27,359 bases of DNA from a virus. The notes beneath the pieces are model-generated. The model made no database searches. It was given only the letters and a program-made list of their open reading frames with translations, and was not told the DNA's origin. The stretch covers positions 1 through 27,359 of the IMG/VR virus record IMGVR_UViG_3300008267_000277. One strand, written 5' to 3'. Of the stretch, positions 1 to 7,653 are shown piece by piece (positions within the stretch are counted from its first letter, which is position 1; each line of letters starts with the position of its first letter). Made by a program: the position numbers and the translations under genes.

Positions 1-4
1 ATTA

Positions 5-12
5 TTATTTAT
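5..12 (+). promoter_or_regulatory. Candidate late-promoter octamer, one mismatch (TTATTTAT)
   Basis: TTATTTAT lies 20 nt before the ATG at 33 and is followed by A/T-rich DNA with AATTAAAA. It differs by one base from the ATATTTAT octamer found before many other genes here. Position near the window edge and AT-richness make this a weak member of the set. Confidence 0.3.
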
Positions 13-32
13 ATTAATTAAAATTAATTTAA

Positions 33-641
33 ATGAAGAAGAGAATAGGGATTGAAGTTAATGGTGTACTTAGAAATACCATAAATAAAATTGAACAAAC
101 TTATCAAAAATATTATATTGATAAAACGGACGGGATAGAAAACGAGGACATTTTTGAATATAAAATGTCCTTACCTGTCACCTCTTTAAACTTAAAAGAC
201 CACTTCTCATTCCAAGATGACGAAGAATTGTATTTCTTTCTATATGAGGAATTCGCAATGGAAATATTCGGACATTCACAATCAACCGAATATTCATCAT
301 TTAATGATTTACAAGAAATATATTTAAAATTACGTGAGAATAATGATTTAGTCATTGTTTCTGATGAAATAGGTAAATCAAAACCCGCCACACTATTTTT
401 CCTATCAAAATTTGGATGTCAAATAGAAAAAGTACTTTTTTATAGTAATTCTACAATTAATTCTATGTGGAATGAAATTGATATTTTACTTACTTCAAAT
501 CCTGCTCTATTATTGTCTTATCCTACAGATAAGAAAGTTATAAAATATGAAACTGAATATAATAAACATATCGAATCTGTTGATACAATTAAACAACTTA
601 AAGAGTTAAACAATAAATTAGAAACCTTAGTATTATGCTAA
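33..641 (+). CDS. HAD-like protein with degenerate catalytic motif
   Basis: A 202-residue protein whose N-terminus, IGIEVNGVLRNT (residues 5-16), has the shape of HAD motif I (DxDGVLxD) but with the nucleophile Asp replaced by Glu and the second Asp by Asn. A later segment LVIVSDEIGKSKP (about 105-118) resembles motif II (Ser) and motif III (Lys), and WNEIDILLTSNPALL (about 146-160) sits where the acidic motif IV is expected but has only one Asp. HAD phosphatases and deoxyribonucleotidases need the motif I Asp, so this is probably a non-catalytic or altered member. It starts the plus-strand block seen here and overlaps the next gene by 7 nt. The function is unknown; the fold assignment is from motif reading only. 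Confidence 0.6.
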   Translation: MKKRIGIEVNGVLRNTINKIEQTYQKYYIDKTDGIENEDIFEYKMSLPVTSLNLKDHFSFQDDEELYFFLYEEFAMEIFGHSQSTEYSSFNDLQEIYLKLRENNDLVIVSDEIGKSKPATLFFLSKFGCQIEKVLFYSNSTINSMWNEIDILLTSNPALLLSYPTDKKVIKYETEYNKHIESVDTIKQLKELNNKLETLVLC

Positions 642-895
642 AAATTTTAGGAGAACATTATTATTTGGACTTAGACCGAATAGAGGAATACATTAATATT
701 CCAACCGAATCAATTAGTGGTGAAACACACATTAGTATTGTTAAATATGAAATGATAAAAACCATGGTCGAAGTATTAATCACTGAAAGTGAAGATATCG
801 ATGAGACTTTAGGTGGTAAAAGTGCGGCTATTAGTATACCATTTAAATTAGCATTTAACACATTAATAAATAAACATATAATCAATAAATATTAG
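635..895 (+). CDS. Hypothetical protein, 86 aa
   Basis: A small acidic protein that I do not recognise. It overlaps the 3' end of the HAD-like gene by 7 nt and ends 1 nt before the next ATG, so it is almost certainly translated as part of one plus-strand operon. The sequence is mostly predicted helix (EEYINIP near the start, then a long hydrophobic and acidic stretch with MIKTMVEVLI). There is no signal peptide, membrane segment or Cys/His cluster. The tight coupling on both sides supports that it is a real gene. Confidence 0.65.
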   Translation: MLKILGEHYYLDLDRIEEYINIPTESISGETHISIVKYEMIKTMVEVLITESEDIDETLGGKSAAISIPFKLAFNTLINKHIINKY

Positions 896-896
896 A

Positions 897-1958
897 ATGA
901 ATCAAGAACAAATTACAAAACTAGAACAATCAGTTGAAAACTTGAAGACTAAAAAATCTAAAATTTATCTTCTAGTTCAAGATACTAAAGGAAATGCTAA
1001 AGCATCGGTATCTTACATTTATAACTTAGCTATGTCATTGACAGAATCAGGTTATAACGCAATAATTTTACACGAAAAACCTGACTACACAGGTGTTCAA
1101 ACATGGTTAGGTGAAGAGTATATGAAATTACCTCACACGGCTATCGAAGGTCAAAACTTACAAGTATCACCTGAAGACTTTATTGTTATCCCTGAACTTT
1201 ATGGTTTCGTTATGAGTCAGATAACAAAATTACCTTGTGGTAAAATTGTTTTAAGTCAAGCTTATGACCATATTTTAGAAACATTACAACCAGGTCAAAG
1301 TTGGGCACAATTAGGATTTTTTAAATGTATTACAACATCTGAAACACAAAAAAGTTATTTGGAAACTATTATGAGAAACGTATCTTACGATGTGTTAGAA
1401 CCATTCATTTCAGATAATTTCACACCAAGTGAATTACCGGCTAAACCAATTATTTCTGTTCATTCAAGAGACCAAAGAGATTCTATTAACATTATTAAAT
1501 CTTTTTACTTAAAATACCCTCAATATAGATGGGTGACTTTTAGAGATATGAGAGGTTTAACTGAAGTTGAATTTTCTAAATCTTTAAGAGAAAGTTTCTT
1601 GTCAGTATGGATTGATGAAACAAGTTCTTACGGTACATTCCCTTTAGAGTCAATGAAATCTAATGTACCAGTGATTGGATTAGTTCCGAATCTTTTACCA
1701 AGTTGGATGAATGAAAAAAATGGTATTTGGGTAAATAATAAAACACAAATCGTTGATGTTATCGCTGATTACTTACAAAATTGGTTAGAAGATAGTGTAA
1801 GTAGTGAATTATTAAATGAGGCTAAAACAACAGTAGAAACTCTACAAACTAAAAATGAATTTAAAAATAAATCAGTGTCTTTATTTGATGAATATATCAC
1901 AACAAGATTAACATCATTTCAAGAACAATTATCTAAACTACAAACAATTGAAGAATAA
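897..1958 (+). CDS. GT-B-like glycosyltransferase
   Basis: 353 residues. A short coiled-coil-like leader (1-20) precedes a Rossmann-type start IYLLVQDTKGNAKASVSYIY (about 23-42), as in the acceptor domain of GT-B enzymes. The C-terminal half contains SYGTFPLESMKSNVPVIGLV (about 240-260), which fits the nucleotide-sugar-binding region of GT4/GT1-type transferases, including the conserved Glu of the PLESM segment. The last 50 residues are helical. The gene begins 1 nt after the previous stop and is followed after 1 nt by a second, GT-A-like transferase. Likely role: transfer of a sugar from an activated donor to a virion protein, phage DNA base or host surface glycan; the sequence does not tell which. 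Class call is fairly firm, substrate unknown. Confidence 0.72.
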   Translation: MNQEQITKLEQSVENLKTKKSKIYLLVQDTKGNAKASVSYIYNLAMSLTESGYNAIILHEKPDYTGVQTWLGEEYMKLPHTAIEGQNLQVSPEDFIVIPELYGFVMSQITKLPCGKIVLSQAYDHILETLQPGQSWAQLGFFKCITTSETQKSYLETIMRNVSYDVLEPFISDNFTPSELPAKPIISVHSRDQRDSINIIKSFYLKYPQYRWVTFRDMRGLTEVEFSKSLRESFLSVWIDETSSYGTFPLESMKSNVPVIGLVPNLLPSWMNEKNGIWVNNKTQIVDVIADYLQNWLEDSVSSELLNEAKTTVETLQTKNEFKNKSVSLFDEYITTRLTSFQEQLSKLQTIEE

Positions 1959-1959
1959 T

Positions 1960-2757
1960 ATGGAAAAATTTGACGTATCGGTAATATTACCAATTAAATC
2001 GGCTAAAGTTAATCAATTCCCAGAATATTTTGGAAAAGCAATTGAGTCGATTAAAACACAAAAATTAAAAATTAATGAATTGGTTATCGTTCATACTAAT
2101 GAAACATCATTAGTTGAATTTTTAGACACTTTCGATTTCGGTGATTTAACTGTTAGTAGACATGAATGGACTAAAACTCCAAATTACGCAGAACAAGTTA
2201 ACCATGGTGTTAGAGTTTCTAAATCAAATTGGGTTTCTTTATTCGAATTTGATGATGAGTATTCTAATATTTGGTTTAAAAATGTGGATTTATATGTTAA
2301 ATCATATCCTGATGTTGATGCGTTCTTACCAATCGTTGTAGATACTAATGATAAAGGTTTATTTGCGGGGTTTACTAATGAAGCAACATTTGCGGCTAAC
2401 TTTAGTCAAGAAATGGGTGTATTAAATAATGAAACATTACATCAATATCAAAACTTCCAAACGTCAGGAATTGTTATTAAAAAATCTAAATTTATTGATT
2501 TTGGTTTACTTAAGCCGTCATTTAAATTAACATTCGGGTATGAATTTTTCCTACGAATGACACATAATTCAGTTAGAATTATGACAATACCTCGTATCGG
2601 TTATAAACATCTTAATCTAAGAGAAGGTTCTATTTTTTGGAATTATAAAAATGGTGAACAGGTTTTAACTGATAATGAAGTGACATTCTGGATTGAATCG
2701 GCTAAAAAAGAATATTTCTTTATTAATGATAGAGCCATAACGTATGAACCACAATAA
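1960..2757 (+). CDS. GT-A (family 2-like) glycosyltransferase
   Basis: I use the ATG at 1960, 1 nt after the preceding stop, rather than an upstream TTG at 1948; this gives 265 residues. The N-terminus VSVILPIKSA (6-15) is the typical first strand of GT2 enzymes, followed by an EYFGKAIESIKTQ helix (22-34) and a strand LVIVHTN. NYAEQVNHGVRVSKSNWVSL (75-94) followed by FEFDDE (95-100) matches the region carrying the metal-binding DxD motif. It pairs with the GT-B-like gene directly upstream, and the late sigma gene follows 5 nt downstream. It probably acts in the same sugar-modification process as its neighbour. Catalytic competence is plausible but untested. Confidence 0.75.
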   Translation: MEKFDVSVILPIKSAKVNQFPEYFGKAIESIKTQKLKINELVIVHTNETSLVEFLDTFDFGDLTVSRHEWTKTPNYAEQVNHGVRVSKSNWVSLFEFDDEYSNIWFKNVDLYVKSYPDVDAFLPIVVDTNDKGLFAGFTNEATFAANFSQEMGVLNNETLHQYQNFQTSGIVIKKSKFIDFGLLKPSFKLTFGYEFFLRMTHNSVRIMTIPRIGYKHLNLREGSIFWNYKNGEQVLTDNEVTFWIESAKKEYFFINDRAITYEPQ

Positions 2758-2762
2758 TATTA

Positions 2763-3509
2763 ATGACAAAATCTAATTTAACTAGTGATGAAAATATTGA
2801 GTTAAAAAAGAAAGGTAGAAAACCAAAACAAGCAAATTATTTCGATGTTCAAGAGGAAATGGCGGTTATAGATTATTTAACCGCCAAAACTTTTGAAGAA
2901 AAGAATCGAATTTATAATGATTTTCTTAGGAAACCTTTAGATAAGATGATATCTTCAATTATTAGAAGATACAAATTATATAGAAAAGATATGGATTTTT
3001 ATGAAATCCATATAGACACACACTCATTTTTAATGACCAAAATTGATAAGTTTAAACCGGCTAAAGAAAAAAAGGCTTATTCATATTTTGGTACAATATG
3101 TAAGAATTATTTGATGGGTCAAATAATTAAAGACCAAAAAGAAACAAATAGAAAAATTTCTTACGAAGATATTTCTTCTGATTTAGAAAATAGTGACCGA
3201 TTTTCTTATGACATTGAAAATGATAATATCGATACTCAAAGCATAATTACTAACTTATTATTAGAATTAGATTTGTTTATTAAAAATGAAAGTTTAACTG
3301 AAAATGAGGTGAAGTTAGGTCAAGCACTTTATGAGTTATTCGATAATTATGAAAGTATTTTCATTGGTAATGATAATAATAAATTCAATAAAAACATCGT
3401 CCTATTATCATTAAGGGAAATGACTAATTTATCAACCAAAGAAATTAGAAGTTCAATGAAGAAATATAAAGGTGTTTATTACACATTAATACAAAAAATG
3501 GTTAAATAA
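2763..3509 (+). CDS. T4 gp55-like late-transcription sigma factor
   Basis: 248 residues. Residues about 55-140 look like sigma region 2 of the gp55 family seen in T4-like phages: FLMTKIDKFKPAKEKKAYSY (89-108) continues into FGTICKNYLMGQIIKDQKE (109-127). In T4, gp55 directs host RNA polymerase to late promoters and depends on the sliding clamp. A basic N-terminal patch (KKKGRKPK, 15-22) precedes this. Unlike the short T4 protein, this one has about 100 further residues, with SLREMTNLSTKEIRSSMKKY (about 215-235) reading like a helix-turn-helix of region-4 type. It lies in the glycosyltransferase/structural operon. It is the obvious candidate to read the ATATTTAT boxes upstream of structural genes in this window. 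Confidence 0.8.
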   Translation: MTKSNLTSDENIELKKKGRKPKQANYFDVQEEMAVIDYLTAKTFEEKNRIYNDFLRKPLDKMISSIIRRYKLYRKDMDFYEIHIDTHSFLMTKIDKFKPAKEKKAYSYFGTICKNYLMGQIIKDQKETNRKISYEDISSDLENSDRFSYDIENDNIDTQSIITNLLLELDLFIKNESLTENEVKLGQALYELFDNYESIFIGNDNNKFNKNIVLLSLREMTNLSTKEIRSSMKKYKGVYYTLIQKMVK

Positions 3510-3516
3510 TATTTAT
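3509..3516 (+). promoter_or_regulatory. ATATTTAT octamer, short spacing
   Basis: A perfect ATATTTAT octamer overlaps the last base of the sigma stop codon. It is only 6 nt from the ATG at 3523, instead of the usual 14-20, so if it is a promoter the transcript would start at or inside the next gene. It may simply be an AT-rich gene junction. Confidence 0.3.
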
Positions 3517-3522
3517 ACTATT

Positions 3523-3900
3523 ATGGGAAGACCTCCAAAAAAAGAAATTAATTTAACTAAAGAGTCTATGTTGGCTCTAATGCAAGAAATTTATAATGAA
3601 TTGGTAGAACAAAGAAATACCGCTATTAGAATTCAAAATAAAATGTTAACGATGATGAAAGAACCTGAAGATATGACACTAATAGGTCCTGTTATCGAAA
3701 AACAACAAAAAATAATAAATGATTGTGTTGAGAAAAAATTAACACTTTCAAAACTACAGTCTAATATGTGGGAAAAAAATAATAACACTAGTGATAATTT
3801 CACATTATCTGATATTGATATGGATGATGATGTTATTAAAAGTTTATTAGAGAAAGATGTTAATAACTCAACAAATAATTCTTATAGAATGAAAAAATAA
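3523..3900 (+). CDS. Hypothetical protein, 125 aa, helical
   Basis: I do not recognise this protein. It opens with GRPPKKE, an AT-hook-like basic patch. A helical core (about 10-90) follows with heptad-like hydrophobics (MLALMQEIYNELVEQRNTAI), and then an Asn/Asp-rich tail with DIDMDDDVIKSLLEKD. It sits between the late sigma gene and a large structural candidate and overlaps the latter by one base (TAATG). A small acidic-tailed DNA-associated helper of late transcription (T4 gp33-like role) or a packaging/tail chaperone would both fit the position, but nothing in the sequence decides between them. Confidence 0.55.
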   Translation: MGRPPKKEINLTKESMLALMQEIYNELVEQRNTAIRIQNKMLTMMKEPEDMTLIGPVIEKQQKIINDCVEKKLTLSKLQSNMWEKNNNTSDNFTLSDIDMDDDVIKSLLEKDVNNSTNNSYRMKK

Positions 3901-5840
3901 TGGCTGACTTAAATTCTAAATATCAAGAAGTTCAAGACAAAGTTACCTCTACCAAAAACTATAAAAAGTTAAAAGGTGATTATGATAATTTAAAAAAAAA
4001 GGCAGGTAATGCATTCGAGAAATCTAAAGCAGGAACTACTGAAGCTTTAAATAAGTTAAATAAGGGTGCTTCCGACGCAGCTCAAACTTTGAACAATTTA
4101 CAAAATCAAGCGAAAAGTTATGAGAGAAATTTAAAAAATCAATTTGAACAACTTTTAGATATTAATAATATAACCGGCGGTAAAGGTTCTAATTCAATTA
4201 GTTATATAAAAAGACAATTAGTTAAAACTTTAAAAAACATTGAGCCTAAAATAGCTGAAATATTATATGAAGAATCATTAAAAGCTGTAGGATGTGACCA
4301 ACAACAAACCTTCACCCAAGAATCTATATATGTTAAAGTTAGTGCGATTGATTTAGGTCAATTACTTAAAATTGACCCAACTACAAAATTAGGTCGAGTT
4401 TTATATGAAAAAGAACCTGTAATCATTCAAACATATCCCTTCTCGATGAATAGGGAGTTATATCAATTAATTCAATCAGGTAATGATTATTTTACAGATA
4501 ATGGACGTTTTTATAATGGTAAATCAGGACAACCATTATTCAATATAAAATTTGTTGAGTATGATAATTTAGGTAGACCAGGGCCTTGGTATAGAGTTGA
4601 CATTAAAAATAGAGTCGGTGTAAATAACGTTGGTGAATGGTTAGTTGATTATTATAGAACTATTAAAGTATTTGATTATCGTAATACGGTATCTTGGATA
4701 CTTGAAGCTATGTTGGGTATCATATCAATTAAAGGTGAGATAGGTGTTAGTAAAATTGAAGATGTTAGTAAATTTCAATTAATAATTCAAAGAATTCTTG
4801 GGTTATGTTTTGATAATAGAAAAGAAATTGATGTTAGTGGTGTTGCTAAATTATCTGAATATGATGATATAGATGATTCATTTTTCCAATTCACTGAAAT
4901 TGATTTAAGAAATTTTGACCAAAAAATAACAAACATTAAGAATGGTGTTGTTGAATTTGAAACGTGTGATAATGTGAAATTACCACTAAATACTGAATCT
5001 ATAATTGACTTGTTAGATGAAATAACGTTTGTTGATGGTGATTCTGATGAGAATTTAATTAACGATATTAGTAAAAAAATTGCTAGTAATCCAAATTGGA
5101 GAGGTTATGCAATTAACGGTAGTTTAGAAGCTGAATTAGATTTAAACTTTGTTAAAAATTTATCGAAAGGTTTGGTTTTATCGTTATTATCCCCAAAAGT
5201 ATTATTACCAATTTTCACTATGTTAGAAGCTATAGGTCAGGAAGGTTCTAAATTTATTAATGATTTCAATGATTTTATGAGGGTTTACCGGACATTTGTT
5301 AAAAACATTGTGTCTAAAATCGGTGCTATTTTTGTTAAAGAACTTTTTAATATTATTAAAAAAGACATTAGAAATTTAATACAAAGTGTTGTTATTGATT
5401 TAGCCAAAGAAAAAGCTGATAAACGAATAATCATCATATTAAAACTAACACAATTATTAATCACGGTTGCACAATTTGTGAAAGATTGGAGAGAATGTAA
5501 AAGTGTGGTTGATGAATTATTATGGTTATTAAAAATATCAACATCAGGATTAAGTGGTGATATACCATTACCATTATTAACCGCAACTAAACTTCTCGAT
5601 GGTTTTTCTGATGTTAGAGCGTATATTAATACTATAGGTGAATTACAAAAAATTGGTATATCAACAGGTGATATGCCTGATGGTAGTCCTAATTTAACAG
5701 TATTAAGTATGTTTGCACAAATTAAAGGGGTATCACAAGAACAGAATGAAAATAGTAAAGCTATTATTGCAATACCACCATTAACTATAACACCGATTGG
5801 TGTTACTTTACCACGTAAAGCTTACGGAAAAGGAATGTAA
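3900..5840 (+). CDS. Large putative virion/baseplate structural protein
   Basis: 646 residues. Residues 1-90 are a charged coiled-coil-like region (NNLQNQAKSYERNLKNQFEQ near 65-85). A mixed alpha/beta region (about 120-400) follows with several aromatic segments (PGPWYRVDIKN). Residues about 420-560 are long amphipathic helices, including LSKGLVLSLLSPKVLLPIFT, and there is a Pro-rich end (IPPLTITPIGVTLP). There is no signal peptide and no clear transmembrane span. It is translationally coupled to the 125 aa gene upstream and lies two genes before the gp5-like baseplate protein, so a baseplate or tail-associated structural role is the best inference. I do not recognise a named family. Confidence 0.6.
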   Translation: MADLNSKYQEVQDKVTSTKNYKKLKGDYDNLKKKAGNAFEKSKAGTTEALNKLNKGASDAAQTLNNLQNQAKSYERNLKNQFEQLLDINNITGGKGSNSISYIKRQLVKTLKNIEPKIAEILYEESLKAVGCDQQQTFTQESIYVKVSAIDLGQLLKIDPTTKLGRVLYEKEPVIIQTYPFSMNRELYQLIQSGNDYFTDNGRFYNGKSGQPLFNIKFVEYDNLGRPGPWYRVDIKNRVGVNNVGEWLVDYYRTIKVFDYRNTVSWILEAMLGIISIKGEIGVSKIEDVSKFQLIIQRILGLCFDNRKEIDVSGVAKLSEYDDIDDSFFQFTEIDLRNFDQKITNIKNGVVEFETCDNVKLPLNTESIIDLLDEITFVDGDSDENLINDISKKIASNPNWRGYAINGSLEAELDLNFVKNLSKGLVLSLLSPKVLLPIFTMLEAIGQEGSKFINDFNDFMRVYRTFVKNIVSKIGAIFVKELFNIIKKDIRNLIQSVVIDLAKEKADKRIIIILKLTQLLITVAQFVKDWRECKSVVDELLWLLKISTSGLSGDIPLPLLTATKLLDGFSDVRAYINTIGELQKIGISTGDMPDGSPNLTVLSMFAQIKGVSQEQNENSKAIIAIPPLTITPIGVTLPRKAYGKGM

Positions 5841-5841
5841 T

Positions 5842-6057
5842 ATGACAAATGAAGAAAAAATAGAAAAATCCATGAGGATTATTAATGATTATAAATCATC
5901 TTCAAATAAAGATTTAATGTTTGTTATGGATATAATACAAGAAGATTTTGAGGTAACTAAAGACTCATTAATAAAACTAACTCATCATTTAGATAATTTA
6001 GAAAATACGTATAATATAATATTAAACGAATATAATCAAAGAACTACTAAAAAATGA
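5842..6057 (+). CDS. Small coiled-coil protein, 71 aa
   Basis: I choose the ATG at 5842, 1 nt after the stop of the previous gene, over an in-frame start at 5797 that would overlap the upstream gene by 44 nt. The 71-residue product is highly charged and almost entirely helical, with leucine/isoleucine spacing of coiled-coil type (LTHHLDNLENTYNIILNEYN). It overlaps the gp5-like gene by 4 nt (ATGA), so the two are coupled. It could be a chaperone or minor baseplate component; the family was not recognised. Confidence 0.6.
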   Translation: MTNEEKIEKSMRIINDYKSSSNKDLMFVMDIIQEDFEVTKDSLIKLTHHLDNLENTYNIILNEYNQRTTKK

Positions 6058-7631
6058 GTAATATTAATAATCAAATTCTTTTTCAGGGGCAAGTTATTGA
6101 TTCTAAAGACCCTTTAATGTTAGGTAGAATTAGAGCATACGATGTAAGTCGAAAAGAAAGTAATTTAACTGATAGTGTACCTAATTGGAATGAAGAAAAA
6201 GATGCTTGGACATCTAAAGACCCTACAATATTCCATCCATTATTACCTTTTTATTTAAATATACAACCTCAAAAAGATGAGTTAATATTAATTCTGTATA
6301 CTAATAAAGATTACCCTACTCAGAATCAATTTTATATACCGGGTTACTTTTCATCACCAATGGCGTCTATGTATGAACATTATGAAGCGTCAAAAAAAAT
6401 ATTATCATCAGGTGATTTAATTAAAGATAGTACTAATATAAAAAACACAGATAACACTTATAAAAATAAAGAAAGTGAAGGTGTTTTTCCAGAACCATTG
6501 GATAATGGTTTATTGGGTAGAGGTAGTGCTGATATTATTATTAAAGAAGATGAACTATTAATTAGAGCCGGTAAAGTAAAAACCTTAGAAAAAAGTAAAC
6601 TACCAATAGGTAATACTAATAGAGCTTTTTTACAATTAAGTCGATTCCCAACAACAAGAGTTCCCGGAAATACTGAAACCAATTATAATTCAAGTATTTT
6701 AAATGTTCCTGTTTTAAAAATGATTACTTGGAATATTAAAAACTTGGATAATCAACAAGATAGATTTACCGGTAATGTTTCTTTATACAGTATAATACCT
6801 AGTGAAAAAACAAAAACCGAAAACTTTAAAATTAACACTATTGAAAATTTATCGGATGGTATCGATTACAAAGGTCCGTTAGAATCAATTTCATTTCAAG
6901 CGATTCCTCTTAATGATGCTGTTAATATTATTAATAATTTTATTAATGATGTGTTTAATAGTTTTAAAAATGTTAAATACCCATTAAATTCTAAAAATTT
7001 AAGTGCTGACCCGTCAACAACATTTCCTTTTGTTGTAACACCATCCTATGAAACTTATAAAAAAGGCATTAAATTTGGTCCTTCAGTATCAGACAATGAC
7101 ATTTATGAGTTAGAAAACTATACTAAATTTTATAATAGAATTAAACCTAATGGTAATAGTAGTCCTAATACAGGGTTTTTTATTGTATCATCAAATGATA
7201 ATGGTAATTTTAAATTAGGGTCACCAATAAAATTATCAGTTGAAGATGTTAATCAGACCGAAGTTTTAGATACTGATATTACTTATGGTACATTAGGTGC
7301 TCAAAAAATCTACTTACTATCTCACGATTCCGACGGTCCTAAAGGTAAGATATCTCTTTCAAATACATTATATGGTATTGGACAAGATAAATTCGTTAGT
7401 GGTGAAGAAAATAAAAGTATTTACGATAAAACATACCCAATGGTTAGAGGTGATAAATTAATCGAATTATTAAGAAAAATTGTAAACTTTATATCAGGAC
7501 ATGTTCACCCAATTGCAACTGAAGTACCGATACCAATTGCTTCGGGTACGGGTCAGTCAATCGCTGAAATTAATTCATTATTAGCCGATGCTGAAAATAT
7601 CATTCTAAATGAAAATATTAGAATAAATTGA
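6054..7631 (+). CDS. Baseplate hub protein with gp5/gpV-type OB fold
   Basis: 525 residues. The N-terminal domain (about 8-115) has the pattern of the OB-fold domain of T4 gp5 and related baseplate assembly proteins: ILFQGQVIDSKDPLMLGRIR (8-27), then LLPFYLNIQPQKDELILILY and TQNQFYIPGYFSS. The central part (about 140-470) is Asn/Ser/Thr-rich beta structure. Near the C-terminus VRGDKLIELLRKIVNFISG leads into GHVHP (482-486), a signature I associate with this class of tail proteins. No lysozyme domain or typical spike repeat is visible, unlike T4 gp5, so cell-wall lysis would have to come from another protein. The call on the OB domain is firm; the exact place in the baseplate is inferred. Confidence 0.75.
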   Translation: MSNINNQILFQGQVIDSKDPLMLGRIRAYDVSRKESNLTDSVPNWNEEKDAWTSKDPTIFHPLLPFYLNIQPQKDELILILYTNKDYPTQNQFYIPGYFSSPMASMYEHYEASKKILSSGDLIKDSTNIKNTDNTYKNKESEGVFPEPLDNGLLGRGSADIIIKEDELLIRAGKVKTLEKSKLPIGNTNRAFLQLSRFPTTRVPGNTETNYNSSILNVPVLKMITWNIKNLDNQQDRFTGNVSLYSIIPSEKTKTENFKINTIENLSDGIDYKGPLESISFQAIPLNDAVNIINNFINDVFNSFKNVKYPLNSKNLSADPSTTFPFVVTPSYETYKKGIKFGPSVSDNDIYELENYTKFYNRIKPNGNSSPNTGFFIVSSNDNGNFKLGSPIKLSVEDVNQTEVLDTDITYGTLGAQKIYLLSHDSDGPKGKISLSNTLYGIGQDKFVSGEENKSIYDKTYPMVRGDKLIELLRKIVNFISGHVHPIATEVPIPIASGTGQSIAEINSLLADAENIILNENIRIN

Positions 7632-7638
7632 TATTTAT
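7631..7638 (+). promoter_or_regulatory. Candidate late-promoter octamer ATATTTAT
   Basis: A perfect ATATTTAT lies 15 nt before the ATG at 7654, starting on the last base of the upstream TGA stop. It is followed by TAATAAAAC, closely matching the tail of the box before 9155 (AATAAAAAC) and that before the 238 aa minus-strand gene (ATAATAAAAC). Confidence 0.5.
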
Positions 7639-7653
7639 TAATAAAACATTTAA

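Noticed and set aside
3523-3900. Assignment of the 125 aa protein as late coactivator gp33
   Set aside because: Small size and position next to the sigma are suggestive, but no gp33 sequence feature could be identified.
6054-7631. Lysozyme domain expected in a gp5-like protein
   Set aside because: The central region shows no Glu/Asp catalytic pattern of T4 lysozyme and is Asn/Ser-rich beta sequence, so only the OB-fold part was assigned.
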